Shown: one piece after another, positions 37,810 to 49,339 of the stretch
How the letters are laid out: every line of letters begins with the position of its first letter
Numbering within the stretch: position 1 is the first letter of the stretch
Source of the DNA: Camellia lanceoleosa
Taxonomy: Eukaryota; Streptophyta; Magnoliopsida; Ericales; Theaceae
Reading direction: 5' to 3'
Assembly (NCBI GenBank): GCA_025200525.1
Contig: CM045767.1
Location: 115,008,021-115,072,020, forward strand
Length of the DNA stretch: 64,000 nt
The notes under the pieces: generated by a model
Database searches by the model: none
What the model was told of the DNA's origin: nothing
Seen by the model: only the letters and a program-made list of their open reading frames with translations
Made by a program: the position numbers and the translations under genes

Positions 37810-37900
37810 TATAAACACGCCCAATAAAACTTAAGAATATAAAACTTTATTGATAGCCCGTGCCTGAAGGCACGCCCAATAAAACTTAAGAATATATTTT
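37810..37900 (-). repeat. Helitron-type hairpin flanked by a 24-bp direct repeat
   Basis: GTGCC-TGAA-GGCAC (about 37860-37875) resembles the 3' hairpin of the host Helitron but is followed on the minus strand by CTATC rather than a CTAG end. The block ACGCCCAATAAAACTTAAGAATAT appears on both sides. This may mark the damaged 3' end of a second Helitron. Confidence 0.4.
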
Positions 37901-40454
37901 AATTTTATTATAGACATTTGGTTTCTATTAACAAAAACCAAAGTGTAAGCTTCACATCAACACTGAAGTGTAAATCGCTTGCTAAACAAAGCACACAAAC
38001 CAAACCTATTGTACACATGTTAACGCTTTATAATCCAAAAAAAAAAAAAAAATACTAAACACCAGATAAAGCACACCAGCAAGTGTTTTGCAATCCCACA
38101 AAAATTAAAACTAAACGCCAAACAATGCACACCAACCAATACTCTGCAATATAAAAATATTAAAATTAAAATGGACACCAACCAATACTCTGCAATTCAA
38201 AAAAATTAAAATTAAAATGCACATTAGTTAGTGCTCTACAATCTCACCAAACACTGTACACCTCATGGTGCTATTACTGCCAATCACATTTTAACAGTTC
38301 TTTGCAAATTATAAACCTGAAATATAGTGAGAAAAATAGAGAAAAAAAAATGCACTGCTATAATTTTTTTAACCACAAAGCACTCCCATATAAAGACCGC
38401 TTAAATGGTGAAATTTACTCTATAAAAATAAAAAATAAAAATCCCTAAAAAAATAGCCAAATTAAAAGGATTCAAAAAGAATAAGTCAGATGGATTAAAG
38501 TCATTTTGAAATAAAAAATAACTAATGTTTGGCTATTTCCAAATCACATCACATAGTAAGCAATGAACTTTCTAACTGCTAAAAAATATGCTAATTCTTG
38601 TGGTACCTGCTCCCATGTTCTTCACCTTTTTTCCTCATCTACTTTTACTATCTTCTCTAAAGCACTTGATAAAAAATAAGCACACATATTTTCTCTTACC
38701 AATTGAATCATATTTTGAAAAAAATGAGCTCACATGTAGGAAGAACAATGGGACAACAAAAGCAATACACTATGATTTTGTTAGCTTTTATTCCAATGGG
38801 GATTAAAACAAATGTGATAGAGACGGGGAAGGGAAAAAAACGTTTGCAATTTATAGTTTCTCTGTAAATAAAATGGATATAAACCAAAAACCCAAATAAA
38901 TTCAAAAGAAAGAAAGATTAAGGAGAGAAGAGGAGGAGAGGGGTGGAGGGGAAAAAAAAGTACAAAATACCAAAAGATCCAACAAAAGACCCAATACGTA
39001 ATAGACCCCAAAAAAATAAATTTTCTAAAATTTTGAGTAATGAAACAGATATAATAAAAAACAAAAAAATCGCTTAGAGTTTATACCTTTGATTATATCG
39101 AAAACCCATAAATTGATGACCTACAACAAAAAGACACAACACAATATGAAAATGGCAGAAAGAAACAAACTGGAATTTAGGAAAACTAATTATTAAAGGG
39201 AGAAAGGCACTCCCATATACACTTTAAATGGACAAAGTAAAAAATGGCCAAAGTAAAAAGCTTCCAAAGCCATCCAATAGATAATTTACTTGTGACTAAA
39301 GCCATTCCCAAATATATTCTAATCCAAACTTAAACCAATGCCTTATAGATAGAGTGAAACTTAATTCAATCCAATAAAACATAACCCATGAAATATAATT
39401 CTGACAAAACAAAATTCTCAGACCAACCTCAATGTAAAATGCAACTACTCCCAAGTCTTCTTATTAGTCCCAGCAATAATATGTCCCAGAAAAACCGCCA
39501 CTCTTCAGGCTATCAAATATCAATACAATTTACCCATTAAAAATCAGCATATGCATTGATTAAAAATCAGCATCCAATTGTGCATGTAGTGACAAAAACC
39601 CAATAGACTTCATGTGTGAAATAATGAGAAAAGGAGAGGGCTAACCAAACCAAAAAGAGAACACTGGTTTAAAAAAACAAAAAAAAAAGTGACAAAAACC
39701 CAATAGGCATTATATGTGAAAGAATGAGAGAAGAAGCGAGTGTTAACCAAAACCAATAGAGCATGCTGTTTTCTTTTTATAATTGTTATAATTTGAAATG
39801 TCAATTTTATTGAATAAGTTCTAATGGTTAAAAAGAAAATTGACATTTCAGCCAAATTGCCACTCACACCTTGAAACACATCACAAATCAGTAGAAAACA
39901 CCAACACCCAGAAATAGCCAACACCAGCAAACACGACAGAGATGGGCAGCAGAGAACAGAAATCTAACCATATTTATAACATCTATAAATACCCACAAAC
40001 CTGAAATCCATGTATTAAACAAACAGAAAAAGCAAAATTATTTATTTATTTTGCTAGGCCACCTGTGGGTTTTCATTTGGAAATGACTAATAAAGCACAT
40101 ATTACTGGAATTTTGCAAAGTAAGTGTTTTGTCTGTTTTTTTGGCCTTTCATGTCTGGGGCTACTTTATGTCCAATTATTTATTTCTTGCTTGTAGATTT
40201 TTATTTATTTCTTTATTTAATTTTATTATTATTTTTATAAATTCATTTTTTTAGCTGCCTTATCACTTGATTGTACCACATTACCTATATGATTTGTTAG
40301 TTGTATGCTTAATGCTTTTCTAAAACTGTTGTATCTTTATTGCTTTCTAATTGGCTTCAGGGCTTTTCCTCAGGTGGATCTGTGTGACCTGGATTAGATA
40401 GAGCAGGTAAAGAACTTTTCATTCCTGTTATTTAGTTATTTTTGTATTAGATAT

Positions 40455-40987
40455 ATTTTCAGAGTACCAACACGTGGCAAGGTGACACCGACGTGTCAGC
40501 CGAGGTGCCACGTGTCCTGGTAGTTATGCCGAGGTGATCTCGGAGTTGCCGAGGTTATCTCCGAAGATATCGGAGTCCGAAGTAAACGGATAAGGGACAA
40601 GAGTCCTAGGGTGAAGAAAGACTTCAAGATGGATAAGGATAACACTCTTAGGGAGTTTATCCCTATCTCTTGAGGAGTCCTAAGTAAGCACAAAATTGGA
40701 GTCCATAGAAGTCAGGCTTCTAGTGGGACTGGGATTGTGTAAACTATAAAAGAGAGGCACCCCCATGGGTCTAAGGTACGCAATTTATGCTTTGAGGATT
40801 GAGTTTAGCACTATAGATTATCTTTGAGAGATACTGACTTGATCGTCGGAGTACCCCCGGGTGGAAGAACCACCGCCAGAGCCTTCTCTTTTTGTGCAGG
40901 TCAGCAAGGTGCCATCTATTCTGCCTGTGTTCTACAGCTGAATTACTAAGGAGGGCAGTGTGATCGGAAAATCACTCACATAGTGAC
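40455..40987 (+). mobile_element. LTR-like insert inside the Helitron
   Basis: This segment differs in base composition from its surroundings: it is GC-richer, with CACGTGGC / CCACGTGTCC elements, a TATA-like ACTATAAAAG (about 40743), a GAGAGATACTGACTTGATCGTC block typical of gypsy LTR leaders, and an end AATCACTCACA near 40980. No paired LTR or clear target duplication was found, so the boundaries are approximate. Confidence 0.45.
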
Positions 40988-41470
40988 TATATTTATTTGT
41001 ACTCTTCTTGTTATTATTGGTGTATTTAATTTAATAACTCCTTTCATTTATTTGCATACTTCTATGTATCATTCAGGCTTTAAGATGAGCAAAATGTATT
41101 TTTTTTGACAACTTCATGAGTTGGTCTACATTGTCGGCTGAAATTGCATCCTTAGAAAAATTGAAATTGGATGAGAGTAGGAACAATCCTTATGAAAAGT
41201 GTGACGTAGGAGGAGCAACATGATTTGATGATGTGCATTTCTAATTCAAAGTCGTTTCTGAATTCTGTATTCTAACAGCTGTTTATGCGAGCATGCACCA
41301 ATAACAGCATGTTTCTAGCTTGTGCTTTAAATCAATCGTAAATTATATACACACAAAAAAAAACATGAAATTGCTTTAAATCAATCACACACTTAAAATT
41401 CAATACAAAACATGTAAATTCTAAAAACAAACTTCAAAATTCAAATAATTAATAAACAAAACTTTCAAAA

Positions 41471-41493
41471 ACCGAGCTTCCTAATTATATAGA
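41471..41493 (-). repeat. Second Helitron-type 5' end
   Basis: On the minus strand TCTATATAATTAGGAAGCTCGG reads from 41493, nearly the same as the host Helitron start at 43215, and it is preceded by A. It suggests a related Helitron nested in, or ancestral to, the larger one. Confidence 0.5.
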
Positions 41494-42299
41494 TGATTTA
41501 AAGCAATACCCTTTGTTGACCCTTTATGTTTCAGTTGTCAGTAATAATTTAATCTATCTATCTAAATCTATCTACCTTTGCCTAATCAAATCTTTGTTAG
41601 TTGAAATGGTCACTGTCTAAGCCTCCCTACACTTCAACAACTTCGGAGTTAGTAGAGATAGAGGCCAATGGCCATGTTTCATTACTTTCATTGGATTAGC
41701 AATTGGAAGGAAGTAAACCATGTTTGGACGTGAAAATAGAATTATTAAATTGTGGATCATAAATTTAAATAAGAATTAAAAAAAAATGAGATAAATATGA
41801 ATAAAATATAAATTAATTTTTTTTTCATTTCTATTTTACATTCCAAATCTCTATTCAAATTCATCGTCTAAACATAGCATAAAAGAAAATTATTCGGTAC
41901 CCGTGAGACATCATATGGCACATTTCACACACCAATCACAAACTAATAGTATGTCTGTTGCTATTTTTTCAGAGATAGACTCTCCTTTATACCTTATTTA
42001 TCTATATCTCTCCACACTCTTATTATGGGGATTAATTCTAAAATTGTACTGATCATCTGAATCATCTGAATCATCTGAATCATCTACCTCATCGAATCAT
42101 CAGTGCAGGTTTAAAATTGAACCTTATAAAAAAATATATCTAATTATTTACCTATCCCTCTGATAATATATATCTAATTATTTACCTATCCCTCTGATAA
42201 TATATATCTAATTATTTACCTATATCTAATATATATCTAAATATAAAAAAGAGATGAGATATGAAGGAACCTATCCCTCTGATAATATATATCTAATTA

Positions 42300-43130
42300 C
42301 TTACCTTGGAGTTTGGAGGGTTCTTTCAGAATTTGGGTTTGCTTCCTCTTCGCTTCTGTGTATGAGGCTGACCTCTGTTGAACACCATTGTTCCCTGTTC
42401 CGGAATTGAACACCATTGCTGACCTCTAATTCCGGTTCAGAATTGAACAATGGCAATGCTGCCTCTTTCGGAATTTGGGTTTCTTTAAAAAGCAATGCTG
42501 CCTCTTTCGGAATTGAACACCATTGCTGCCTTTTCGAAAGAACCCTCCAAACTCCATGGTGTTCAATTCCGAAGTGAAAAGCAATGCTGTCTCTTTCGGA
42601 ATTTGGGTTTGCTCCGTTGACGACACGTCACTTGCGTTAAATTTTTCGTTGACGAAATTTGGGTTTGCTGCCTCTTTCAGAATTTGGGTTTACTGCCTCT
42701 TCGTTTCTTTGTTGAACACCATTGTTCCCTGTTCCTCTTTTGCAATGGCTCCGTCGTTAATGGGGTTTGGGGCTGCCATTGCTGATGAAGATTGGGAGAG
42801 AGGGAGGAAGAGAGATGATGAAAAGAGTAATATGGGGTTTGGGGCTCAGTCGCTGGCAAGGGTTGGGCGGAATGGGCTCCACTGGAGGTAGAGAGAGGGG
42901 GGGTGCCGTCGGAGAGATGGAGGGAGGAAGAGAGAAGATGATGAGAGGGAATGGGCTCCGACAGGGAAGGTTGGGCTCTGATGGAGAAGAGAGAGAGAGA
43001 GAGAGGGCTGCGTTTTCAAAATTTGAAATCAAAAAGAGATAAATGGGAGAGACAAATGGGAGTGAGAGAGAGGGAGAGGCTGTCAGTTGAAAATGAGAGA
43101 CAAAAGGGATGAGATATTTTGAGCCATTAG
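42300..43130. repeat. 5' part of the Helitron with scattered repeats
   Basis: Several copies of TTGAACACCATTG and TCTTTCGGAATTTGGGTTTG occur between 42310 and 42730. A GA-rich stretch with GGGAGAGAGGGAGGAAGAGA follows (42790-43100). Before this, at 42130-42300, TATATATCTAATTATTTACC is repeated three to four times. Frames here have no recognisable domain. Confidence 0.55.
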
Positions 43131-44899
43131 ATTAAATCAATCTAATGGTTCAAATTTTGACACAGGTATAAGAGTCACATCAGAATTCAAAAACTGAGCT
43201 TCCTTATTATATAGATTATATAGCAGACAAAGAGGCCACAATCCAGACTGCATACAAATTATAGGTATGGTTAGTTTTAAGAAACATGCAAATCAAATTA
43301 TCTTATTTATAGATGTTATATGAAACTTACGAATCACTGTCTTGTTGTGGAGCATTGTTGACATACTCAAAGTCGTAACTTGTGTTTTGTGAGTTTATCA
43401 ATTTGAAAGATGGTTGTGATTGAGCCTCTCTTTCTAGGCATGCTTTCAAAAAATTCTCCACATAATATTACTACAAAAAAATAATTTTTAAATAACAAAG
43501 AAATTTACAGACAAATCAATGGGATTCTATGAAAATTATCATCACATAAACATTATGATGGATCAGAGAAATTTGCACTCGTTACCAATTGTTTTGCATC
43601 TTTGACATATTTGTCTTCTGCATCATCCCTCCTTGGCCTTAGGGAGTTGTAGAACCTCCACAAATTGTCTTGTTTGTCTAGGACAAGCAAGGTCCAGTGA
43701 TTTCCATCTATTGACTTCTGATTACCTCCAGCATTTATTGGAAAATGGAGGAACCTGTAGTTCCTTCATGCTATTTCAATATGCTTGTCAAATAATGAGA
43801 CTCGGAAAGTTTGATTTTCCGTCATCTTGATGAAATTCTGTGGTCAGGGAAAATCAAAAAATGGTTATGTTATGAGATTGTTGAAATGACAGGAATTTAA
43901 GAAATATACACACATAAATTTTAGATGCACACAACTAGCTAGAGAAAATTAGACTAGTGACATAACTAGCTTCAAGAAGTATCTTAAGAAGAGAAAGTAG
44001 TAAGTAAATTCCAGAGAAAATCAAATAAAATAGTAGTAACATACTAAGCTCATGGATGTGAAAAAAAATGAAGTTGGTTGTTGTCTTTCTCTCATTTGGT
44101 CAGCAAAGAGGATCTCTCCATAGGCATCAATGACCTGAAAAATATGATTTATAATTGTAATATTGGTTTATAAAGGCTGATGGAACATTGCAGAGAAATT
44201 TGATGAAAGACTTACATTGTTGGAAATTTCTTTTTGCTTTATTAGGTTTCCAATGTCTTCGAAGGTAATGAGATTCAACTCACTTGTCCAAATTAAAGCC
44301 CTATAAGATGACAAAGAATGGATTTAATTGTTGTTAATGCAATATAAGTTTGTAATTTGTAGTTTGTTATCTTCTATTTTGTTTGTTGTACTTACTCAAG
44401 TCCAGACACATTTGATATGTGCTGCAAAATGTCTTTTACATGATCTTTTATCAATCTTGAAATCGGTAGAGTTTGTGGAAAGACCCAAGATTTTCTGATG
44501 CTTGTAGGTTGAGGCAAGACGTACGCATCAGCATCAAGTACTTCTTTGTCCTTCGTGGCTTGCTCAGTTTGCTTTGCAGCTTGTTTTGAACCTCTAGTCA
44601 CTTTCGCAACTTTGGAATATTGAAATTATGGATCGTGCTGCTTTTCCTTCCTTTCTTTTGCCTTTAAATTTTTTATCATTGATGTCGGATCTTTTTTGAC
44701 TTTAGACAGTGAAAATATCAGTAAAAGTGAAATTTCTCTGAAGTAACAGATGATATTTCAATATGTAAATTTATTTGATTCAATATTTTTCAATTACCAT
44801 AAACTTTTATCTTTTGTTTCGGTTGTTCTTTGTGTGCCATTTGTTCTTGTTGGGTTGTTGGTTGTTGCTCCACTTGCATTCCAACTATACATAGTGAAA

Positions 44900-46540
44900 A
44901 TCAAACAAGCCCCAAAAATCAAATAAGAAAATAGACAGAGAAAATCAAATGAGCAGTAGAAATCAATAAAAATAAGCGGCAGAAACTAATGTGTTCAGAG
45001 AAATATAAATTCCAGAGAAAATTACCAATGACATAGAAAATTATAATAAATAGAAATTTCTCTAAGTTATGTTGACACAAGGACATAACTTTTTGTGGCT
45101 CAAGATTTTCACTGACCTTGTGGTTGAAGTTGTATTGGTGTTCGGTATGGTTGTGTTACTAGTTGGACGGATAGTTCTTGAACTTGTTCATGCAATTTAG
45201 CATTTTCAATTTCAAGCTCCGAAATTGAATACCTCAACTGTTGAATTGCTTTTGTATCGTCTTCTTTTTGAACCTCTAACATCTTTAGTTTCATTTGGAT
45301 TGTGCTGTCTCTTTCATGAAGTTCTGAGTTAAGTGATATGAAGGTTCTTATTGCAATATCCTTTTCAGCAAGTAATTCAATCCAATTTCTCTCTTCTTCT
45401 TTTTTAGATTGAGAAAGTGCCTTTAGTCTTTGACGTAGATCAGCAATTTGGGCATCCTTTGATTCCTCAGATTCTTACGGCTGATGCATTGTTGAGTCAC
45501 AAATGCTATCACGTTGTTGGTTCATCGGCTCATTACGTTCTTCTTCATCACTTTCCTCCTTGTTTTCTTCTTACTGTTCATCTTCTTCTTTATTTTGTTC
45601 TTCACTGTCTTCTTCTTTCTGTTCATTTTGTTCTTTGTCTTCTGCTTCTATTTCTTCACTTTCTTCCCTGGCTTCTGCTTCTCCACTGCTTGTTTGATCT
45701 TCTTATCCATTGCTGGCTTCGTATTCTTCAATGTTGCCTTCTGCTTCTTCATTCCCTCCTTCTTCAGATGAATCTTGTAATGTCTCCTTGAATTTGACAA
45801 TTGACTTTTTTTATTCTTTCTTCATCTTTTTACCAAGACAGAACTCCTCTGATGGGTTTTTGACTAGTTCCTTGTTATCTATCTATAACAGGAGGCTCTT
45901 TTATTAGAGAAATGTTACAAAATTCACTGAGAGAAAAAATTGAAATAAGGAAAATAAAATTCATCTAAATGATACTAATGGGAAACAAACTTCAGAGAAA
46001 ATTGTATGAGCCAAAGAAAATTACAAACAAGGAGTTAATTTTATGAGGCAGAGAAAATTATGAAACAAGCAACATAATTTAGATATCAGAGAAAATCAAT
46101 CAAAGCATATAAGTTAATGTTTGACTATAATTGTGTCAGAGAAATTTGGATTCTAGAGAAAATTCATTAGAAGGGTAGAAATAAACAGTGTTTATCAAAG
46201 ATGCAAGGCACATAAGTTATGGGCCAGAGAAAATTACACACAAGGAGAAACAATTTTATGGGCCAAAGAAAATTATGAAACAACCAACATAATTAAGATA
46301 TTAGAGAAAATCAATCAGGGCATATTAGTTAATGTGTAACAATTGTGGTCAGAGAAATTTGGATTGCAGAGAAAATTGATTACAATGATAGAAATAAACC
46401 AGCGGTAACTAAAGAAGAAAACATAAATTGATAGTTCAGAGAAAATTGATCTTAATCAATCAATGCACAAGGAGGGAAACAAAGCAGTGGTCAGAGAAAT
46501 TTTGGAATTTCACTGAGATTTCACTAGTGATAGAAATCTA
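44900..46540 (-). repeat. Motif arrays in peptidase-gene introns
   Basis: The intron about 44885-45116 and especially the intron 45883-46542 consist largely of AGAGAAAATT-type units (CAGAGAAAATTA, TTAGAGAAAATCAATCA), some in longer duplicated blocks: about 46010-46150 resembles 46220-46390. In the sense of the gene they read AATTTTCTCTG, the same sense as in the transposase intron. Confidence 0.75.
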
Positions 46541-47556
46541 ACCTGTTGAGGTGCAAGAGAGTGGACTGGTGTCTTCTGCAGCTGTTTCGTCAAGGTTTGC
46601 AGGTTCCACTTGGCACATCTTGGGAAGTCAGTTGTGTTGCTGTCTTTCGAGTCAATGATATTTTCATGTTCACATAGCCAATACTGTGATGAAAATTAAA
46701 GTAATTAAATTTTTCTAAACGCACAAATTTGTAAGTATGATAACTGCAAATTTGAATAGATATTATACTTACCAGCAATACAATGACACACCCCGTAACT
46801 TTTTCTGGAGTTTTGTGCAATGCTATGATAGAATCAATCAATGTTGATGTGATTGCTTCTGGCCAATCATAATGTTTCATTGATTCAAGAGGTTCCACAT
46901 ACTTTTATAAAAATCCACCCTATTGAATTCCCACTTGTTGCAAAAAATAGGGTGAGACACAAGTACAATGTAACAATGATTGCTACATCTTTGAAGTCAG
47001 TTGGTTGCTTGCCTTTCATTGCTTTGACCAAGGCATTTTTAAGAACAGGACCAGTGAGCCTTGTGTCCTTTTGGAATCTTCTCCTTAGGAATGAAGATTT
47101 TGGCTTTTTAGAGTATCTTAATGACATGGCTCCTTTACCTCCTTGCAAACCAAAAATCAAGGTCATGTCATTTGTTGTAAAGGTCAAGTTCTTTTTACCA
47201 ACTGTGAATGCTTTTGTTTTTTCATTGTAACATTGGATTATTGCAACTACATCATCATCACATTTCCTAGATTTCCTTGGATCCATCCTTCTAGTGGTTA
47301 GAGCTTGGATCAAATACCAGAATGGGGTCTTTTGAAGCTCTACAAGTTGGTTTGAATTGAATTTAAGTGTTTGAAAAAAAGGGACAACAGATGAGAGGTT
47401 GGATCGGTATTGAATGCTGTAGTGAGCTCTCTTTCTTTTGTGTTTAACAGGTTTTTTCCCCCTTAAGCTTGAGTCTTTTGAAGTTGGGGTACTCATATGG
47501 ATGCTAGTTGCTTCATCACCTTGGACTTGTGTGTTTTGGCGAGGAGTTTGTGGTGT

Positions 47557-47712
47557 TTTGCTGCTGGTTTTTTTTATCTTAGATTATAAGAAGACTGAGA
47601 GAGTTGGTCTTTCTTGCTTGGTGTTTCCTGTGTTTTGCTGCTGGTTTTTTTATCTTAGCTCATAAGAAGACTGAGAGAGTTTCCGTTTCTTGCCTGGTGT
47701 TTCCAGTGTTTT
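47557..47712 (-). repeat. Tandem 77-bp repeat at the 5' end of the peptidase gene
   Basis: Two units start CTGCTGG at 47561 and 47638. Each encodes, on the minus strand, a Lys/Ser-rich stretch ending SQSSYxLR and then TAA. They lie between an upstream ATG (47733) and the first long open frame (47496). Confidence 0.7.
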
Positions 47713-47749
47713 GCTACTTTTACGTTTTGTCATTTCTAGACAATGATTA

Positions 47750-49040
47750 AAACATAAAGATGTCAACATTAAATCCCAGAGAAAATTGAACATGCCAGAG
47801 AAAATTGGACATGTCAAAGAAAATTACAGATAAGGGAGAAAATTACAGATAAGAGAAAATTGGAGATGTTAGAGAAAATTACAGATAAAGAAAAATTACA
47901 GAAAATTGGACATGCCAGAGAAAATTGGACATTAAAAATTAAATGTCAGAGAAAATCAACAAAGCATCATAAACATGGGAGGGAAATTTTCAATAATTGT
48001 TAAAATTACAGATAGAAGTAAACATACTAGAGAAAATTAATGACAGAGAAAAGTAAACATGGCAAGCCAAAGAAAATTTCCATTCCACAATTAGCAAGAT
48101 AAAATAAACAAAGTAATGTAAACATGCCACTGAAAATTACACCACATTGAAACCAAGAATTGAACAAAATAAACATACCAGAGAAAAATACACATTCCGG
48201 AGAAAATTACACATTCTTGAGGAAATTTCCATTCCAGAGAAAATTTCAATTCATAATATTAGAATGCCAGAGAAATTTACATACACAACCCTAGAAAATT
48301 AACCATTATAGAGACACACAAGGGAGGAAAGTGATGTGATGTGGTCAGAGAAAATTATAAATACTTGAGAAACTTAGACAGAGGCAAGAGGGTAATAGAC
48401 ATTCTAGAGAAAAATACATTCTAGAGAAATTTACAAAGCAGAGAAATTCATAGACAAATCCACAGAAACATGTTCAAGAATAAGATCAAAACACAGAGAA
48501 ATAACTTTTTTTCAAAATACACATGTCAGAGAAAATTCAAAGAAGAAACATTCATTCCAGTTCATAATATTAAAATGCACACAAAGGAGGAAAGTGATGT
48601 GATGTGGTCAAAGAAAAATATAAATACCAGAGAAACTTAGACAGAGACAAGAGAGTAATAGACATTCCAGATAAAGATAGACATTCCAATTAAAAATACA
48701 TATTACAGAAAAATTTACAGAGCAGGGAAATTTATAGACAAAATCACAGAAACATGTTCAAGAATAAGATGAAAACACAAAAAATTGCTTTTTTCAAAAT
48801 AAACTTGCCAGAGAAAATTGAAAGAAGAAACATACATCAAGCAAAAATCAGAAAAATTCAAATGCCAGAGAAATTTACAGATAAAATCACACAAACATGT
48901 TCAAGAATAAGTTCAAAACACACAGAAATAACTTTTTTCAAATTCAAGTAGCTTTTTATTACAAAATTGAAATCCTAATTTATGAAAGGTTAATATAAAA
49001 TGCAATTAACTCTGTTTCCAGAGAAAATCTAGTTGTATTG
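47750..49040. repeat. Densest AGAGAAAATT array, right arm of the MULE
   Basis: About thirty or more copies of (C/T)AGAGAAAATT(A/T/G)-like units occur in 1.3 kb, separated by unique 15-40 bp stretches. Larger duplications are visible, for example TTCAAGAATAAGAT plus AAACACA three times (about 48473, 48756, 48900). No coding potential. Confidence 0.8.
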
Positions 49041-49339
49041 TAGAAAAACTTACCAGAGTTAGGATGAAACTTGAATGACGAGTTGATATGGCCTGAGATG
49101 AAGATGCGACGTGACGAAGATGAACTGAGATGATGATGAACAGTGAAAACGGGGTCAGAGAAATTTGTGAGGAAGGAATGGGAATGATTTTTGCAGAAGA
49201 TAACGAAACTCTAATGTCGATGGTGAAGATGATATTGAAACCCTAATTCTGCTGTTCTCTTGTTCATGAAGATGCTGGATGCTTGGAATGGAACTAAGAC
49301 GTCGGAATGAGTTTCGTTTCTGTGTTGATTTTGGTCAGG

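Larger units (their letters stand above)
32561..43215 (-). mobile_element. 10.65-kb Helitron inside the peptidase exon
   Basis: On the minus strand it begins TCTATATAATAAGGAAGC (at 43215) and ends with a hairpin GTGCC-TTTA-GGCAC followed by GGGCATACACTAG (ending at 32561). It is flanked by A on the 5' side and T on the 3' side, the A^T target of Helitrons, with no target duplication. Removing it rejoins the coding sequence of the last peptidase exon in frame, which confirms both ends. No Rep/helicase gene was found, so it is non-autonomous. It contains duplicated segments, an LTR-like piece and a second Helitron-type 5' end. Confidence 0.87.
32403..47496 (-). pseudogene. Ten-exon ULP1/C48 cysteine-peptidase gene carried by the MULE
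   Basis: Exons, in gene order: 47496-46773, 46683-46543, 45882-45117, 44884-44798, 44699-44396, 44300-44216, 44134-44045, 43837-43586, 43470-43331, then 43247-43216 continuing at 32560-32403 across a Helitron. Junctions use GT/AG and phases agree, giving about 926 codons. The N-terminal region resembles plant DUF1985-type domains (LTFTTNDMTLIFGLQGG; YWLCEHENI). An acidic Glu-rich stretch and a coiled coil follow. The C-terminus is the ULP1 fold: catalytic His in DGNHWTLLVLD, Asp in that strand or nearby, Gln in NAPQQDSDS and Cys in DSLDCGLFVCYI. Family members cut SUMO from proteins. Breaks: an extra base near 46902, four TAA in exon 3, one TAA in exon 5, TGA at 43768-43766, perhaps TAA at the start of exon 9. 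Upstream codons to an ATG at 47733 are interrupted by stops. Confidence 0.88.

Noticed and set aside
42523..43042. Possible captured gene in the Helitron (frames rich in Gly/Glu/Arg)
   Set aside because: They come from GA-rich simple sequence and short direct repeats, with no identifiable host family.
45417..45791. Cys/Leu/Phe-rich open frames on the plus strand
   Set aside because: They are the antisense of the Glu-rich acidic exon of the minus-strand protease gene; GAA/GAG codons read backwards give Leu/Phe/Ser.
47750..49040. Centromeric or satellite array
   Set aside because: Unit spacing is irregular, units are very short, and the array lies strictly within the MULE borders.
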